A stretch of DNA of 64,000 nucleotides from Duganella sp. Root336D2 (GCF_001425005.1 NZ_LMDB01000039.1:248001-312000); one strand, 5' to 3'. Shown: positions 7,343 through 15,637, counted from the stretch's first letter. Program-made: numbers and translations. The notes: generated from the sequence alone by a model not told the origin.

Positions 7343-8605
7343 CTAAAAAGCGACTTGCGCGGACAGGTAAGCGCCGCGCTGGGTTTTCGGGTTGAAGACC
7401 GTAATCGTTCCCAGGTCCGCATACGCCGCCGTCAGCGAGAACTGGCGGCTCGGCAGCCATGCCAGGAAAATATCCTTGTAGGCTTTCTCGTTATCTACGC
7501 TGAGATTGTGCGGTTTGCGGCGGTACTCCGCGCCAAGCACCAGCTTGCGCGTCAGCAGGTAGCCGATAGACAGCTCGGGCATGAGCTTGCGGCTGCTTTC
7601 CTTGTCGCCGCCAAATCCCAATAGCCCCATCTGGTTGGCGCGCGTGCTGCGCAGGGTGGCGTTCACCAGCAGGCTCTGTTCAAACATGATCTTCGTGGCG
7701 GTGACGTAGAAGTCCGTGCCGCGTTCGGACCTGGCGCCGAGCTGCTTGACGCTGCTGACACCGAGTGCAGCGAGGCCGGCAACACCCTTGTTTTTCTTGT
7801 ATTGCAGCCCGATGGCGATTTGCGGCAGCCAGCTATCCTGCTCATAGACAGCGTCGCCTGCCACGCGCAGCTTGACCCCGACGATGTCCTGCTTGATGCG
7901 CAGCTGGTCGAGCGGCGCAAGGTCGCCTTCGAAATCCTGGCGGGCGAGCGAGATTTCGACACGGTCGCCAATGCCGGCGGCCAAGCCATAGCTGAGCAGC
8001 TTGTAGTCTTGTGTGGAAAGGTGCGTGGCGAAAGCGCTGGCGCCCCAGCTATCACGCGTGCCGTAGCCGGTAATCATCGCCCACGGTACGACGCCGCCAC
8101 CGGCGCTGCCTTCCACCATACTGGCGCCGCCGGTGGCGATGAATTTGCCCTGATCCGGCTTTGCTTGCGGCGCGCCGCCGCCGGCAGTCACGATATCGCG
8201 GTGCATGGGCGCCAGCTTTGCGACCAGCCGGTTCGACACGCTGGCCGGGACATTGTTGCGTTCCATGGCAATTTGCAGGTCTTCCGTCAGCGCGTTGAAA
8301 TGCTTGTCGTTGAGCTTCAAATCTTCGTGCGCCGCCTTCATGTCGCGGTTCTTGCCATGCCCCGTGAACTTGCATGGACCGCCGGACAACTCGCAGACCT
8401 GGTCGGCCAGCCGCGCCTTGGTTTGCGGGATATCGAAGCCTTCGAAGGTTTCCTTGATGCGTTCATCGGCCAGCACAATGTCGAACATTGTGTCGACGAT
8501 GCGTTTGATCCCCGCATCGCCGCCAAGCCCGCGATAGAGGCTGCCATCCTGCGCCTGCGCAGCCGAAGCGGCCACCAGCAAACCTGCACCAAGGAGTTTT
8601 CGCAT
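7343..8605 (-). CDS. Periplasmic truncated haemoglobin fused to a DUF3034 outer-membrane beta-barrel
   Basis: A 420-residue protein with three parts. Residues 1-19 are a signal peptide ending in AQAQ. Residues about 20-140 are a group I truncated haemoglobin: LYRGLGGDAGIKRIVD start, FTG loop, MKAAHEDLKLNDKHFNAL with the expected proximal His102, and a LAPMHRDIV end. Residues about 154-420 match DUF3034 (KFIATGGASMVEGSAGGGVV, ITGYGTRDSWGASAF), a predicted barrel with alternating strands and a terminal aromatic (QVAF). The two are usually known as separate proteins. I infer a haem domain facing the periplasm from an outer-membrane barrel, perhaps for O2 or NO handling; substrate unknown. It follows a thioesterase gene by one base. 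Confidence 0.85.
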   Translation of the reverse strand: MRKLLGAGLLVAASAAQAQDGSLYRGLGGDAGIKRIVDTMFDIVLADERIKETFEGFDIPQTKARLADQVCELSGGPCKFTGHGKNRDMKAAHEDLKLNDKHFNALTEDLQIAMERNNVPASVSNRLVAKLAPMHRDIVTAGGGAPQAKPDQGKFIATGGASMVEGSAGGGVVPWAMITGYGTRDSWGASAFATHLSTQDYKLLSYGLAAGIGDRVEISLARQDFEGDLAPLDQLRIKQDIVGVKLRVAGDAVYEQDSWLPQIAIGLQYKKNKGVAGLAALGVSSVKQLGARSERGTDFYVTATKIMFEQSLLVNATLRSTRANQMGLLGFGGDKESSRKLMPELSIGYLLTRKLVLGAEYRRKPHNLSVDNEKAYKDIFLAWLPSRQFSLTAAYADLGTITVFNPKTQRGAYLSAQVAF

Positions 8606-8606
8606 A

Positions 8607-9023
8607 TTAGCCTTTGGGGTAAAGGATCATCTGTGTGCAGCGAAACAGGGCAATGGCTTTGCCGGTCGCCTTGTTGGTGACTGTCGCGTCCCACACCTGG
8701 GTGGTGCGGCCGCCATGCACCATGCGGGCAGCAACGGCGATCGTACCTTCGCGGGCGGTCCCAAGGTGGTTCGACTTCAACTCGATCGTGGTGAAATTCT
8801 GGGCCCCTTCCGGCAGGTTGGCAATACAACCGAAACCGCAGGCCGTGTCGGCCAGGGTAACGACCGTACCGGCGTGCAGGTAGCCGTTGGGCGCCAGGTG
8901 GTGCTGGACGATGTCGATTTCGGCCTGCAATTCGCCTTCGGCGGCGCCGGTAACGCGTACGCCAAGGTGGCCGGTCAGGTTGTTGTGAGTGAGCTGGTTG
9001 AGTTTTTCGAGGTCGAATTTCAT
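8607..9023 (-). CDS. PaaI-family hotdog thioesterase
   Basis: A 138-residue hotdog-fold protein. The motif HHLAPNGYLHAGTVVTLADTA matches the PaaI/EntH (YbdB) group, in which the Asn/Gly segment and the residue after HAG shape the acyl-CoA thioesterase site; ELKSNHLGTAREG follows. It probably hydrolyses aryl- or acyl-CoA esters in the cytosol. The stop is one base before the start of the globin-DUF3034 gene, so both are on one transcript, although no functional link is evident. Confidence 0.85.
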   Translation of the reverse strand: MKFDLEKLNQLTHNNLTGHLGVRVTGAAEGELQAEIDIVQHHLAPNGYLHAGTVVTLADTACGFGCIANLPEGAQNFTTIELKSNHLGTAREGTIAVAARMVHGGRTTQVWDATVTNKATGKAIALFRCTQMILYPKG

Positions 9024-9175
9024 CGGGCTAGTCTCCGTTTACAGATGAAGAATCATAACAGCGCGAAACAGGGTATGCTTACGCATGCGCGACCCGCCCC
9101 ACAAGGGCCCGGTCTGCAGGCAAGACCAGAAGCTCACAAGGTGGATTCAACCGATTAACTTACGGAGAATTTCCT

Positions 9176-9433
9176 ATGAACGAACGAGAGCAACTGTCTG
9201 CCATCGTGCAGCGCATGGAAGTGAAGCTGGCGCAGGGCCACCAGGATGACTGGGCCCGCCTGCTGCACCGCGCACGCACGCTGAGCGCCTTCGATTGCTC
9301 GGCTGCCAAGGGCGAGATCCTGCACTATTTCGGCGGCGCCGGCTCCATCAGCGATCTTCAGCTCGACGAAGAATTCAGCGCCCTGCGCACCCAGCTCTAC
9401 ACCCTCTGCTACGGCAAGCGCACTACGCATTGA
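9176..9433 (+). CDS. Small hypothetical protein (85 aa)
   Basis: Soluble, acidic, without signal peptide or membrane segment. GGAG lies eight bases before ATG 9176. The segment GEILHYFGGAGSISDLQLDEE and the C-terminal ALRTQLYTLCYG recall a small conserved family of DUF6966 type, but I cannot confirm the assignment. It sits alone between the thioesterase operon and an alpha/beta-hydrolase remnant; the remnant begins in another frame right at its 3' end. Confidence 0.6.
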   Translation: MNEREQLSAIVQRMEVKLAQGHQDDWARLLHRARTLSAFDCSAAKGEILHYFGGAGSISDLQLDEEFSALRTQLYTLCYGKRTTH

Positions 9434-9801
9434 AGCCCTGCAGCGCTGGGTGGTCGCCGGCCATTCGCTTGGCGGCGCGGCTGGCCCATGACGCGCCGGC
9501 TTTGCCGGCGGCGCTGGTATTGGCTGGCACTACCCATCGCAAGCAGCAGGATCTTTCCGGCCTGCGCATCCCCGTGACCAAGGTGTTCGCAAATAACGAT
9601 GGCGTGGCACGCATCGCCGATGTGAGGCGCAACACGGCTTTGCCGCCGCCGCACACACGCTGGATGGAAATCAAGGGCGGTAACCATTCGCAGTTCGGCC
9701 ACTACGGGCACCAGCCGTTGGATGGCAATCCGGCTGTCAGCCGTGAAGCGCAGCAGGCTGTCGTCACGCAAGCCTTGCTCGCGGCACTCAAGCCCAGTTG
9801 A
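9423..9801 (+). pseudogene. Remnant of an alpha/beta-hydrolase (truncated and frameshifted)
   Basis: One frame encodes LQRWVVAGHSLGGAAGP and then stops; the nucleophile elbow GHSLGG is unmistakable. The next frame carries the continuation, RLAHDAPALPAALVLAGT, with the acid loop VFANNDGVA and the His segment IKGGNHSQFGHYG. Ser, Asp and His of the triad are all present but split by a frameshift near base 9470. The first half of the enzyme (lid and early strands) is missing. The remnant overlaps the 3' end of ung by 14 bases. I read it as a decaying gene; a sequencing error would explain the shift but not the missing N-terminus. Confidence 0.7.
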
Positions 9802-10450
9802 TCGTCGTTTTGCCCTGCTGCGCCAGATAGGTGTTGGCGCGCGAAAAGGGGCGGCTGCCGAAGAAGCCTTTGTGCGCCGAGAACGGAGACGGGTGGGGCG
9901 AGGTGATGACCATGTGCTTGCGCGCATCGATCAGGGCGCGCTTGGCGATGGCGTAGCTGCCCCACAGGATGAATACCAGGCCTTCGCGCCCGGCGGACAG
10001 GCGCTTGATGGCGCTGTCGGTAAAGTTCTCCCAGCCCTTGCCTGCATGCGAGCCGGCTTCGCGGGCGCGCACCGTCAGCACGCTGTTCAACAGGAATACG
10101 CCTTGCCCGGCCCAGTCGGACAGGTCGGTGCGCTGGCGCGCTACGCCAAGGTCGGATTGCAGTTCCTGGAAGATGTTCTGCAGGCTCGGTTGCGGACGGT
10201 TGCCGTCGGGGACCGAGAAGCAGAAGCCCATCGCAGCACCCGGGGTGTGGTAAGGGTCCTGTCCGAGGATCACGACTTTCACGTCATCGAACGGCGTCAG
10301 GTCGAAGGCGCGGAAGATGTTGCGCCCGGCTGGGAAGCATTGGCGTTCGGCGTATTCCGCGCGCACGAAGCCAGTCAGCGCTTGCCAGTACGGCTGCGTG
10401 AACTCGTCTTCCAGTTGGGTTTTCCAGCTTGGTTCGATGCGAACTGTCAT
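9788..10450 (-). CDS. ung: Uracil-DNA glycosylase, family 1
   Basis: A 220-residue base-excision-repair enzyme that removes uracil from DNA. The water-activating loop VVILGQDPYHTPG, the PPSLxNI-like segment (RPQPSLQNIFQEL), GVFLLNSVLTV and the leucine-loop motif SPHPSPFSAHKGFFGSRPFS are all intact. Length is normal. The gene stands alone, convergent with the hydrolase remnant and divergent from the CHAD gene, whose ATG is 41 bases away. Confidence 0.97.
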   Translation of the reverse strand: MTVRIEPSWKTQLEDEFTQPYWQALTGFVRAEYAERQCFPAGRNIFRAFDLTPFDDVKVVILGQDPYHTPGAAMGFCFSVPDGNRPQPSLQNIFQELQSDLGVARQRTDLSDWAGQGVFLLNSVLTVRAREAGSHAGKGWENFTDSAIKRLSAGREGLVFILWGSYAIAKRALIDARKHMVITSPHPSPFSAHKGFFGSRPFSRANTYLAQQGKTTINWA

Positions 10451-10491
10451 ATCGAAATCTTATCATTCCACCGCAGGCCTATACTGGGCCA

Positions 10492-11304
10492 ATGAACATC
10501 CGTCGCAAAGCCAGGTTTGGCGAGGCATTCGAGGCGATCGTATTCGATTGCCTGACGCAGGTGCGCGATAACGTTGCCGGCGTCCTGGCAAGCGACGTCG
10601 AGAGCCTGCACCAGATGCGCGTCGGGGTGCGGCGCTTGCGCGCACTGTTATCGGGCGTCCAATCCTGGGACGCCATGCCTGACGGGACTGCGGGCAAACT
10701 GCGCTGGCTCGGGCAGGAGTTTGGCCGAGCGCGCAACTGGGATGTATTCGTGGCGTCGACCTTGCCCGCTTTGGGCGGCGCGTCGCAACCAGTGCTGTCG
10801 GTCGCGCGCGAACAGGCGGCGCAGCAGCATAAACACGTACGCCAACTCCTCGAAGGGCCACGCTATCGCTCGTTGATGGACGAACTGGCCTTGTGGCGCG
10901 GCGATCGCCTGTGGCGTGACCCGGCACGCATCCAACCATGGGACAAGGATGCGCGCAAAGTGGCGCGGGCGCTGGTGCGGCGGGCGCGCGTCGCGGTTGC
11001 GAAGCGTGTTCGCCAACTGGACGTGCGACGCCCCGCGAGCCTGCACCGGCTGCGGATCGCGGTGAAGAAGGAGCGCTATATGCGTGAATTCTTCGGCGTG
11101 GCGGCACGTTCGGAAGTGCTGTCCCGTGCGCAGGATTTACTGGGCAAGCTGAATGACGGCCGCATCGCGCGCGACCTGCTGCAATCCTTGCAGGACCAAC
11201 TGCCCGCCAATGCGGCGGAACTATCGTTTATGAAAGGCTTGCTTGCTGGGCGGCAGGAGCATGCCCTGCCGGAGGCGATCCGCTTCGCCCGCCGCAGGCT
11301 TTAG
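10492..11304 (+). CDS. CHAD-domain protein
   Basis: A 270-residue all-helical CHAD domain from ATG 10492; a longer reading would overlap ung and lacks family similarity. The conserved basic motifs are visible as pairs, one in each half: LHQMRVGVRRLRALL near the N-terminus and LHRLRIAVKKERYM near residue 185. CHAD domains bind inorganic polyphosphate and often accompany a CYTH phosphatase domain, which is absent here. The stop overlaps that of the next gene by four bases in convergent orientation. Confidence 0.87.
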   Translation: MNIRRKARFGEAFEAIVFDCLTQVRDNVAGVLASDVESLHQMRVGVRRLRALLSGVQSWDAMPDGTAGKLRWLGQEFGRARNWDVFVASTLPALGGASQPVLSVAREQAAQQHKHVRQLLEGPRYRSLMDELALWRGDRLWRDPARIQPWDKDARKVARALVRRARVAVAKRVRQLDVRRPASLHRLRIAVKKERYMREFFGVAARSEVLSRAQDLLGKLNDGRIARDLLQSLQDQLPANAAELSFMKGLLAGRQEHALPEAIRFARRRL

Positions 11305-11852
11305 TCGTCGAGGCCCTTGCCGGCCAGGATCTGCGGCACGCATTTCTCGACGCGCGATTCGCGTGTCTTGGCCTGTTTGGCGGAGGAGAAGTGCAGCAGG
11401 TAGCCGCGCTGGCGGCCCGGGGTCAACGCGTAAAAGGCTTCCGCCAAAGCCGGATGATCATCAAGCTTTTGCAGGAATTCGTCGGCCATTGGGAAATCAC
11501 TGGTGTCTTTGAATTCAACCTTGGCGCCGGATTTTTCGACGCGGATCGCCTCTTCGACATAGGCTTTGATGATCTTCGCCTGCTTCTTGATTTCGGCGAG
11601 TCCGGTGAAGCGCAGTTGGCGCCCGGCCTGCACGTTCGCGGTCTGCTGCACCAGGATGTTTTCCGGGTCCTGCATCAGCGAGCCCTTGAAGAACAGGAGC
11701 GCGCAGTATTCCTTGAAGCCATGGATCAGGACCACGTTCTGGTCATTGTAGGTAAAGCATGCGCAACCCCATTTGGTCTCCTCGTTCAGATGCGTGGAAA
11801 GAACGATCTTGCGCAGTGCTTCGAATTCCTCATGCCATTTATGCTCAGCCAT
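11301..11852 (-). CDS. YdeI-type DUF1801 protein
   Basis: A 183-residue soluble protein. The first 120 residues fit DUF1801 (KWGCACFTYNDQNVVLIHGFKEYCALLFFKGSLM), and the C-terminal part carries the YdeI/OmpD-associated motif (YALTPGRQRGYLLHFSSAKQAKTRESRVEKC). Members are widespread and annotated by association with bacteriocin or peptide resistance, but the biochemical role is unknown. A strong AGGAGG precedes the start. It is monocistronic between CHAD and lipA. Confidence 0.82.
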   Translation of the reverse strand: MAEHKWHEEFEALRKIVLSTHLNEETKWGCACFTYNDQNVVLIHGFKEYCALLFFKGSLMQDPENILVQQTANVQAGRQLRFTGLAEIKKQAKIIKAYVEEAIRVEKSGAKVEFKDTSDFPMADEFLQKLDDHPALAEAFYALTPGRQRGYLLHFSSAKQAKTRESRVEKCVPQILAGKGLDD

Positions 11853-11910
11853 TCCTGCCTCCTATTATTATCAGGTCGGCAATATACTACTTCAGAATGG
11901 CTGAATCAGC

Positions 11911-12867
11911 TCAGGCCTGTTCCAGTACGTTATGCGCCTGCACGTCGGCGTGGTACGAGGAACGCACCATGGCGCCAACTGCGGCGTGGGCGAAGCCCAT
12001 TTTGTATGCCTCTTCTTCGAACATCTTGAACACGTCCGGGTGCACGTAACGGCGCACCGGCAGGTGGCTGTTGGACGGCGCCAGGTACTGGCCGATGGTC
12101 AGCATGTCGATGTCATGCGCACGCATGTCGCGCATCACTTCCAGGATCTCTTCGTCGGTCTCGCCCAGGCCGACCATCAGGCCGGACTTGGTCTTGACGT
12201 GCGGGTAGCGTGCCTTGAAGTCTTTCAGCAGGGTCAGCGAGTGCTGGTAGTCGGCGCCTGGGCGGGCTTCCTTGTACAGGCGAGGCACGGTTTCCAGGTT
12301 GTGGTTCATCACGTCCGGCAGGCCGTCGGCGAAGATGTCCAGCGCCTTTTCCAGGCGGCCGCGGAAATCGGGCACCAGCACTTCAACCTGGGTCTTGGGC
12401 GACAGTTCCTTGGTCTTGGTGATGCACTCTACGAAATGGCCGGCACCGCCGTCGCGCAGGTCGTCGCGGTCCACCGAGGTGATCACCACGTAGGACAGGC
12501 GCAGCTTGGCAATGGTGTTTGCCAGATTTTGCGGTTCGTTCACGTCCAGCGGGTCGGGACGGCCGTGGCCCACGTCGCAGAACGGGCAGCGGCGGGTGCA
12601 CTTGTCACCCATGATCATGAAGGTAGCAGTACCCTTGCCGAAGCATTCGCCGATATTCGGGCAGCTCGCTTCTTCGCAGACGGTCACCAGCTTGTTCTCG
12701 CGCAGGATGTCCTTGATCTCGTAGAAGCGGGTCGATGCCGATGCGGCTTTGACGCGGATCCAGTCCGGCTTCTTCAGGCGTTCGGCCTGTTCGATCGGGA
12801 TGATCTTGATCGGGATGCGGGAGGTCTTGTCGGCGCCTTTTTGCTTGTCGCTTGGGTTGTAAGTCAT
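11911..12867 (-). CDS. lipA: Lipoyl synthase
   Basis: A 318-residue radical-SAM enzyme that inserts two sulfurs into protein-bound octanoyl groups. It has the auxiliary [4Fe-4S] cysteine set CEEASCPNIGEC and the radical-SAM motif CTRRCPFC, followed by the family motifs DVGHGRPDPLD and TSVDRDDLRDGGA, and ends with the MVRSSYHAD segment containing the RSSY signature. Length is normal. It lies 10 bases after the lipB stop, so lipB-lipA form an operon that makes the lipoyl cofactor for 2-oxoacid dehydrogenases and the glycine cleavage system. Confidence 0.97.
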   Translation of the reverse strand: MTYNPSDKQKGADKTSRIPIKIIPIEQAERLKKPDWIRVKAASASTRFYEIKDILRENKLVTVCEEASCPNIGECFGKGTATFMIMGDKCTRRCPFCDVGHGRPDPLDVNEPQNLANTIAKLRLSYVVITSVDRDDLRDGGAGHFVECITKTKELSPKTQVEVLVPDFRGRLEKALDIFADGLPDVMNHNLETVPRLYKEARPGADYQHSLTLLKDFKARYPHVKTKSGLMVGLGETDEEILEVMRDMRAHDIDMLTIGQYLAPSNSHLPVRRYVHPDVFKMFEEEAYKMGFAHAAVGAMVRSSYHADVQAHNVLEQA

Positions 12868-12877
12868 CTGCTTGCTT

Positions 12878-13576
12878 TCAAGTTAATTCAGGTTCGGCCA
12901 CCTGCAGCTGGTTGACCAGCTCGTTGGCCAGGGCCTGCTGGACATCGGCCAGCGGGACATCCACGCCCATCGAGCGCATGTCGATGGTTTCCAGGCCTGC
13001 GTAACCGCAGGGATTGATCCAGGTGAAGGGGGCCAGGTCCATGCCCACGTTCAGCGATACGCCGTGGTAGGTGCAGCCATTGCCGCGCACCTTCAAGCCG
13101 AGGGCGGCGATCTTGGCGCCTTTTTTCGGGCCGTTGGCGATGTAGATGCCGGGCGCACCTTCGATGCGCTCACCGGCGAGATTATACGCGGCCAGCACAT
13201 GGATGATCGCTTCTTCGATCTTGTTGACGAACTGGCGGGCGTACAGCTTGCCGCCTTTCTTGTTGCGACGCAGGTCCATCATCAGGTAGATCACGACCTG
13301 GCCGGGACCATGGAAAGTCACTTCGCCGCCGCGATCCGTTTGCACGGTCGGGATGGCGGTGGCGCCGGCCAGCAGGTGGCCGCGGTCGGCGCCCAGGCCC
13401 AGCGTATAGACGGGCGGATGCTCGACGATCCACAGTTCGTCGGGCGTATCTTCCTGGCGCGCGTCGGTGAAGGCGCGCATCGCTGCGAAAGTTGGCTCGT
13501 ATTCGGCTTGGCCGAGATGGCGGATCACCGCCGGCTGGATAGGCATAGGGCTACAGGTCGGGAAAAGCCCCGCCAT
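12878..13576 (-). CDS. lipB: Octanoyl-[ACP]:protein N-octanoyltransferase
   Basis: Transfers octanoate from ACP to lipoyl domains, the step before LipA. Signature motifs are TDRGGEVTFHGPGQVVIYLM, GAPGIYIANGPKKGAKIAALG (catalytic Lys) and INPCGYAGLETIDM with the catalytic Cys. The first ATG (13576) has a GAGG eight bases upstream. A second in-frame ATG at 13546 (MPIQPAVIRHLG) fits the length of LipB in other bacteria better but lacks a ribosome site, so the start is uncertain by ten residues. Confidence 0.95.
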   Translation of the reverse strand: MAGLFPTCSPMPIQPAVIRHLGQAEYEPTFAAMRAFTDARQEDTPDELWIVEHPPVYTLGLGADRGHLLAGATAIPTVQTDRGGEVTFHGPGQVVIYLMMDLRRNKKGGKLYARQFVNKIEEAIIHVLAAYNLAGERIEGAPGIYIANGPKKGAKIAALGLKVRGNGCTYHGVSLNVGMDLAPFTWINPCGYAGLETIDMRSMGVDVPLADVQQALANELVNQLQVAEPELT

Positions 13577-13596
13577 TATACCGGCCTCGCCCTTTC

Positions 13597-13617
13597 ACTG
13601 CTTAATGACTAAGCAGT
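13597..13617. repeat. Short perfect hairpin between the GST gene and lipB
   Basis: ACTGCTTA and TAAGCAGT pair around a five-base loop. A TTTT follows on the plus strand only, where no gene ends, so it is not a convincing terminator for the minus-strand genes on either side. It could be an operator or an mRNA structure upstream of lipB. Confidence 0.4.
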
Positions 13618-13632
13618 TTTATGCCGATTTCC

Positions 13633-14262
13633 TTAAGCTGGCATCAGGTTGATGTTCTTTAGCCAATCTTGCAAAGACTCCCGCTGCCATTGGTGCGCAA
13701 CGTAATCCTTGAGCTTTTGCGGCACCGGGTCACCGTTCATCACCAGGCGGCTCAGCATGATGGCCAGGTCGGTATCGGCGATGCACCAGCGGCCGAACAG
13801 GTAGGGGCCGTCGATCACATGTTCGGCCAGGTGTACCAGCTTATCCGCCGCCGCCTGGGCGGCGGGGGACAGCGGCTGTTCGGCGCGGCGGTAGAACACC
13901 TTGTAGGTGCTGCGCTCTTCCCTCAGCGCGCCCAGGTCGCTGCGCACCCAGGCCTGGATCTGGCGGGCGACGGCGCGTTTCTGGGGCAGCACCGGGTACA
14001 GGGCACGGTGCTGGGGGGCTGGGAACATCTCGTCCAGGTATTCGGTGATGGCGCTGGACTCGGTCAGCATGAAGTCGTTGTGCACCAGGCAGGGTACGCG
14101 GCCAGTCAGGGCCTTGCCGGTATAGGACAGTTCCTTGTTCTTGCCGGCCTCCAGGTCCACGGTCTCGAGTTCGAAATCGAGGCCTTTTTCGCGCAGGGCG
14201 ACGAAGGCGGAAATGGCGTAGGGGCTGGTGAACTGGCTGTCCACATACAGTTTGAGGCTCAT
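13633..14262 (-). CDS. yfcF: Glutathione S-transferase, YfcF-like
   Basis: A 209-residue cytosolic GST. The N-terminal thioredoxin-like domain starts SLKLYVDSQFTSPY and contains the glutathione-binding GRVPCLV and TESSAITEYLDE motifs. The helical C-terminal domain carries QIQAWVRSDLGALREERST and the folding motif WCIADTDLAIMLSRLV, all close to E. coli YfcF, which has glutathione-dependent peroxidase activity. It is divergent from the LysR gene with a shared 104-base promoter region, so that regulator may control it. Confidence 0.88.
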   Translation of the reverse strand: MSLKLYVDSQFTSPYAISAFVALREKGLDFELETVDLEAGKNKELSYTGKALTGRVPCLVHNDFMLTESSAITEYLDEMFPAPQHRALYPVLPQKRAVARQIQAWVRSDLGALREERSTYKVFYRRAEQPLSPAAQAAADKLVHLAEHVIDGPYLFGRWCIADTDLAIMLSRLVMNGDPVPQKLKDYVAHQWQRESLQDWLKNINLMPA

Positions 14263-14366
14263 GGCGGGGCTCCGGCTTGGTTAGGTTTATTCACATGGTA
14301 TGCCTTGCTTCACGCTTGCCAAAACGATATATTTTCTATTGCCTAGTTAGTTTTCTTCACAACGAT

Positions 14367-15260
14367 ATGCGATTGCCGAATTTATCTGCCCTGCGCGCCT
14401 TCGAGGCGGCGGTCCGTCACGAGAATTTCTCGCGGGCGGCGGCGGAGCTGTACCTGACGCATGGCGCCATCAGCCACCAGGTGCGCGGGCTGGAGGAGGA
14501 ATTGGGCGTGCAGCTGTTCGTCCGCAACGGCAAGCAAGTGACGGCGACGCCGGAAGCGCGGCGCTACGCGGCCACCGTGGCGCGCTGCCTGGCGGAGCTG
14601 GCGGACGGCGCGGCCGAGCTGCGGCCGCCGGACGGTGTGCAGCGCCTGAGCGTGACTGCGATTCCTTCGTTTGCGGCGCGCTGGCTGGCGCCCCGGCTGG
14701 GGCAATTCATCGAACAGCATCCGACCATCGAGGTGATCCTGCAGGCCAGCGGGGCTTTACAGGACTTGCTGCGGGAGGGGATCGATGTCGGTATCCGCTT
14801 CGGGCGCGGCAAATATCCGGGGCTGGACGTGGAGCGCCTGATCGGCGAGATTTACTATCCGGTAGCGAGCCCTCACTATCGCGGTGGGCAACTGCCTGCT
14901 TATCCACAGGACCTGGCAAAGGCTACCTTGCTGCGCTCGAATGAACCATGGGCGCCGTGGTTCCGGGCGGCCGGGCTGGACTTGCCCGAGCCTTCCGGCG
15001 GCGTGATGTTCGAGGATTTATCGATGCTGATTCGCTCCGCCGTCGATGGCGACGGCGTGGCGCTGGTGCGCCATGTGGTGGCGATGCAGGAAATTGCTTC
15101 GGGCCAGCTGGTGCGGCTATTCGATATTGCTTCGCCTTGCCCGGATGACTACTACCTGGTCAGTCCGCCCGGCGCGCTGCAGAAACCGCAGGTGCGGGCG
15201 TTCCGTGAGTGGCTGAAGGCGGAGATCGCCCGCAGCCAGCTTCTTAGAGCACCATCTTGA
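14367..15260 (+). CDS. LysR-family transcriptional regulator, GcvA-like
   Basis: A 297-residue regulator from ATG 14367; an in-frame extension upstream lies in the promoter region of the GST gene. The N-terminal winged helix-turn-helix (RLPNLSALRAFEAAVRHENF...LTHGAISHQVRGLEEELG) and the start of the effector domain are of the GcvA subgroup, which opens with LP-x-L-x-ALRAFEAAAR. The effector domain covers about residues 90-290. Divergent placement next to a GST suggests local control. The stop overlaps the next gene by 17 bases in convergent orientation. Confidence 0.9.
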   Translation: MRLPNLSALRAFEAAVRHENFSRAAAELYLTHGAISHQVRGLEEELGVQLFVRNGKQVTATPEARRYAATVARCLAELADGAAELRPPDGVQRLSVTAIPSFAARWLAPRLGQFIEQHPTIEVILQASGALQDLLREGIDVGIRFGRGKYPGLDVERLIGEIYYPVASPHYRGGQLPAYPQDLAKATLLRSNEPWAPWFRAAGLDLPEPSGGVMFEDLSMLIRSAVDGDGVALVRHVVAMQEIASGQLVRLFDIASPCPDDYYLVSPPGALQKPQVRAFREWLKAEIARSQLLRAPS

Positions 15261-15522
15261 CCATCGGGTGGCCGGACAGCGCGCGGTAGATGTTATCCAG
15301 CTGCTCACGGCTGGTAGCGCGCACGGTGCAGGTCAGGCTGGTGTAGTTACCCTTGGCCGAAGGACGCGATTCCATTTTGCCTTCATGGAACGTCGGGTCG
15401 TGCGCGACCACCACTTCAATGATCGTGGGGGCGAAGGCGTCGTGGGTAGCGCCCATCACCTTGATCGGGAAGTCGCTCGGATACTCGATGAGGGACTCTT
15501 CAGGCGGGATGGGATTCATCAT
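15244..15522 (-). CDS. ybeD: DUF493 family protein (YbeD-like)
   Basis: A 92-residue protein (ATG 15522, or the adjacent ATG 15519) with the ferredoxin-like DUF493 fold. Visible marks are LIEYPSDFPIKVMGA near the start, SRPSAKGNYTSLTCTVRATS in the middle strand and the C-terminal ALSGHPMVKMVL. E. coli YbeD lies immediately before lipB and is thought to be a small regulatory ACT-like protein. Here a GST and a LysR gene lie between it and lipB. A longer reading upstream crosses the terminator of the preceding gene and is not credible. Confidence 0.9.
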   Translation of the reverse strand: MMNPIPPEESLIEYPSDFPIKVMGATHDAFAPTIIEVVVAHDPTFHEGKMESRPSAKGNYTSLTCTVRATSREQLDNIYRALSGHPMVKMVL

Positions 15523-15544
15523 GATTTTTCCAATCTTGTAGCAA

Positions 15545-15581
15545 CAAAAAAAAGACCCGGCGCGGTGCGAGTGCGCCGGGT
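15545..15581 (-). terminator. Rho-independent terminator of the coiled-coil/DUF2491 operon
   Basis: On the minus strand a GC-rich stem (ACCCGGCGC / GCGCCGGGT, nine perfect pairs, nine-base loop) is followed by a run of eight T interrupted only near its start. It lies 57 bases after the stop of the coiled-coil gene. Confidence 0.88.
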
Positions 15582-15637
15582 TCCATTTTACATCGTTACC
15601 CATATGGGCCCGGAGGGCCATTTTTCAAGCGAGGGGC

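Noticed and set aside
13597..13617. Rho-independent terminator between the GST gene and lipB
   Set aside because: The T-run is on the wrong strand for both flanking genes and only four bases long, so it is listed as a hairpin only.
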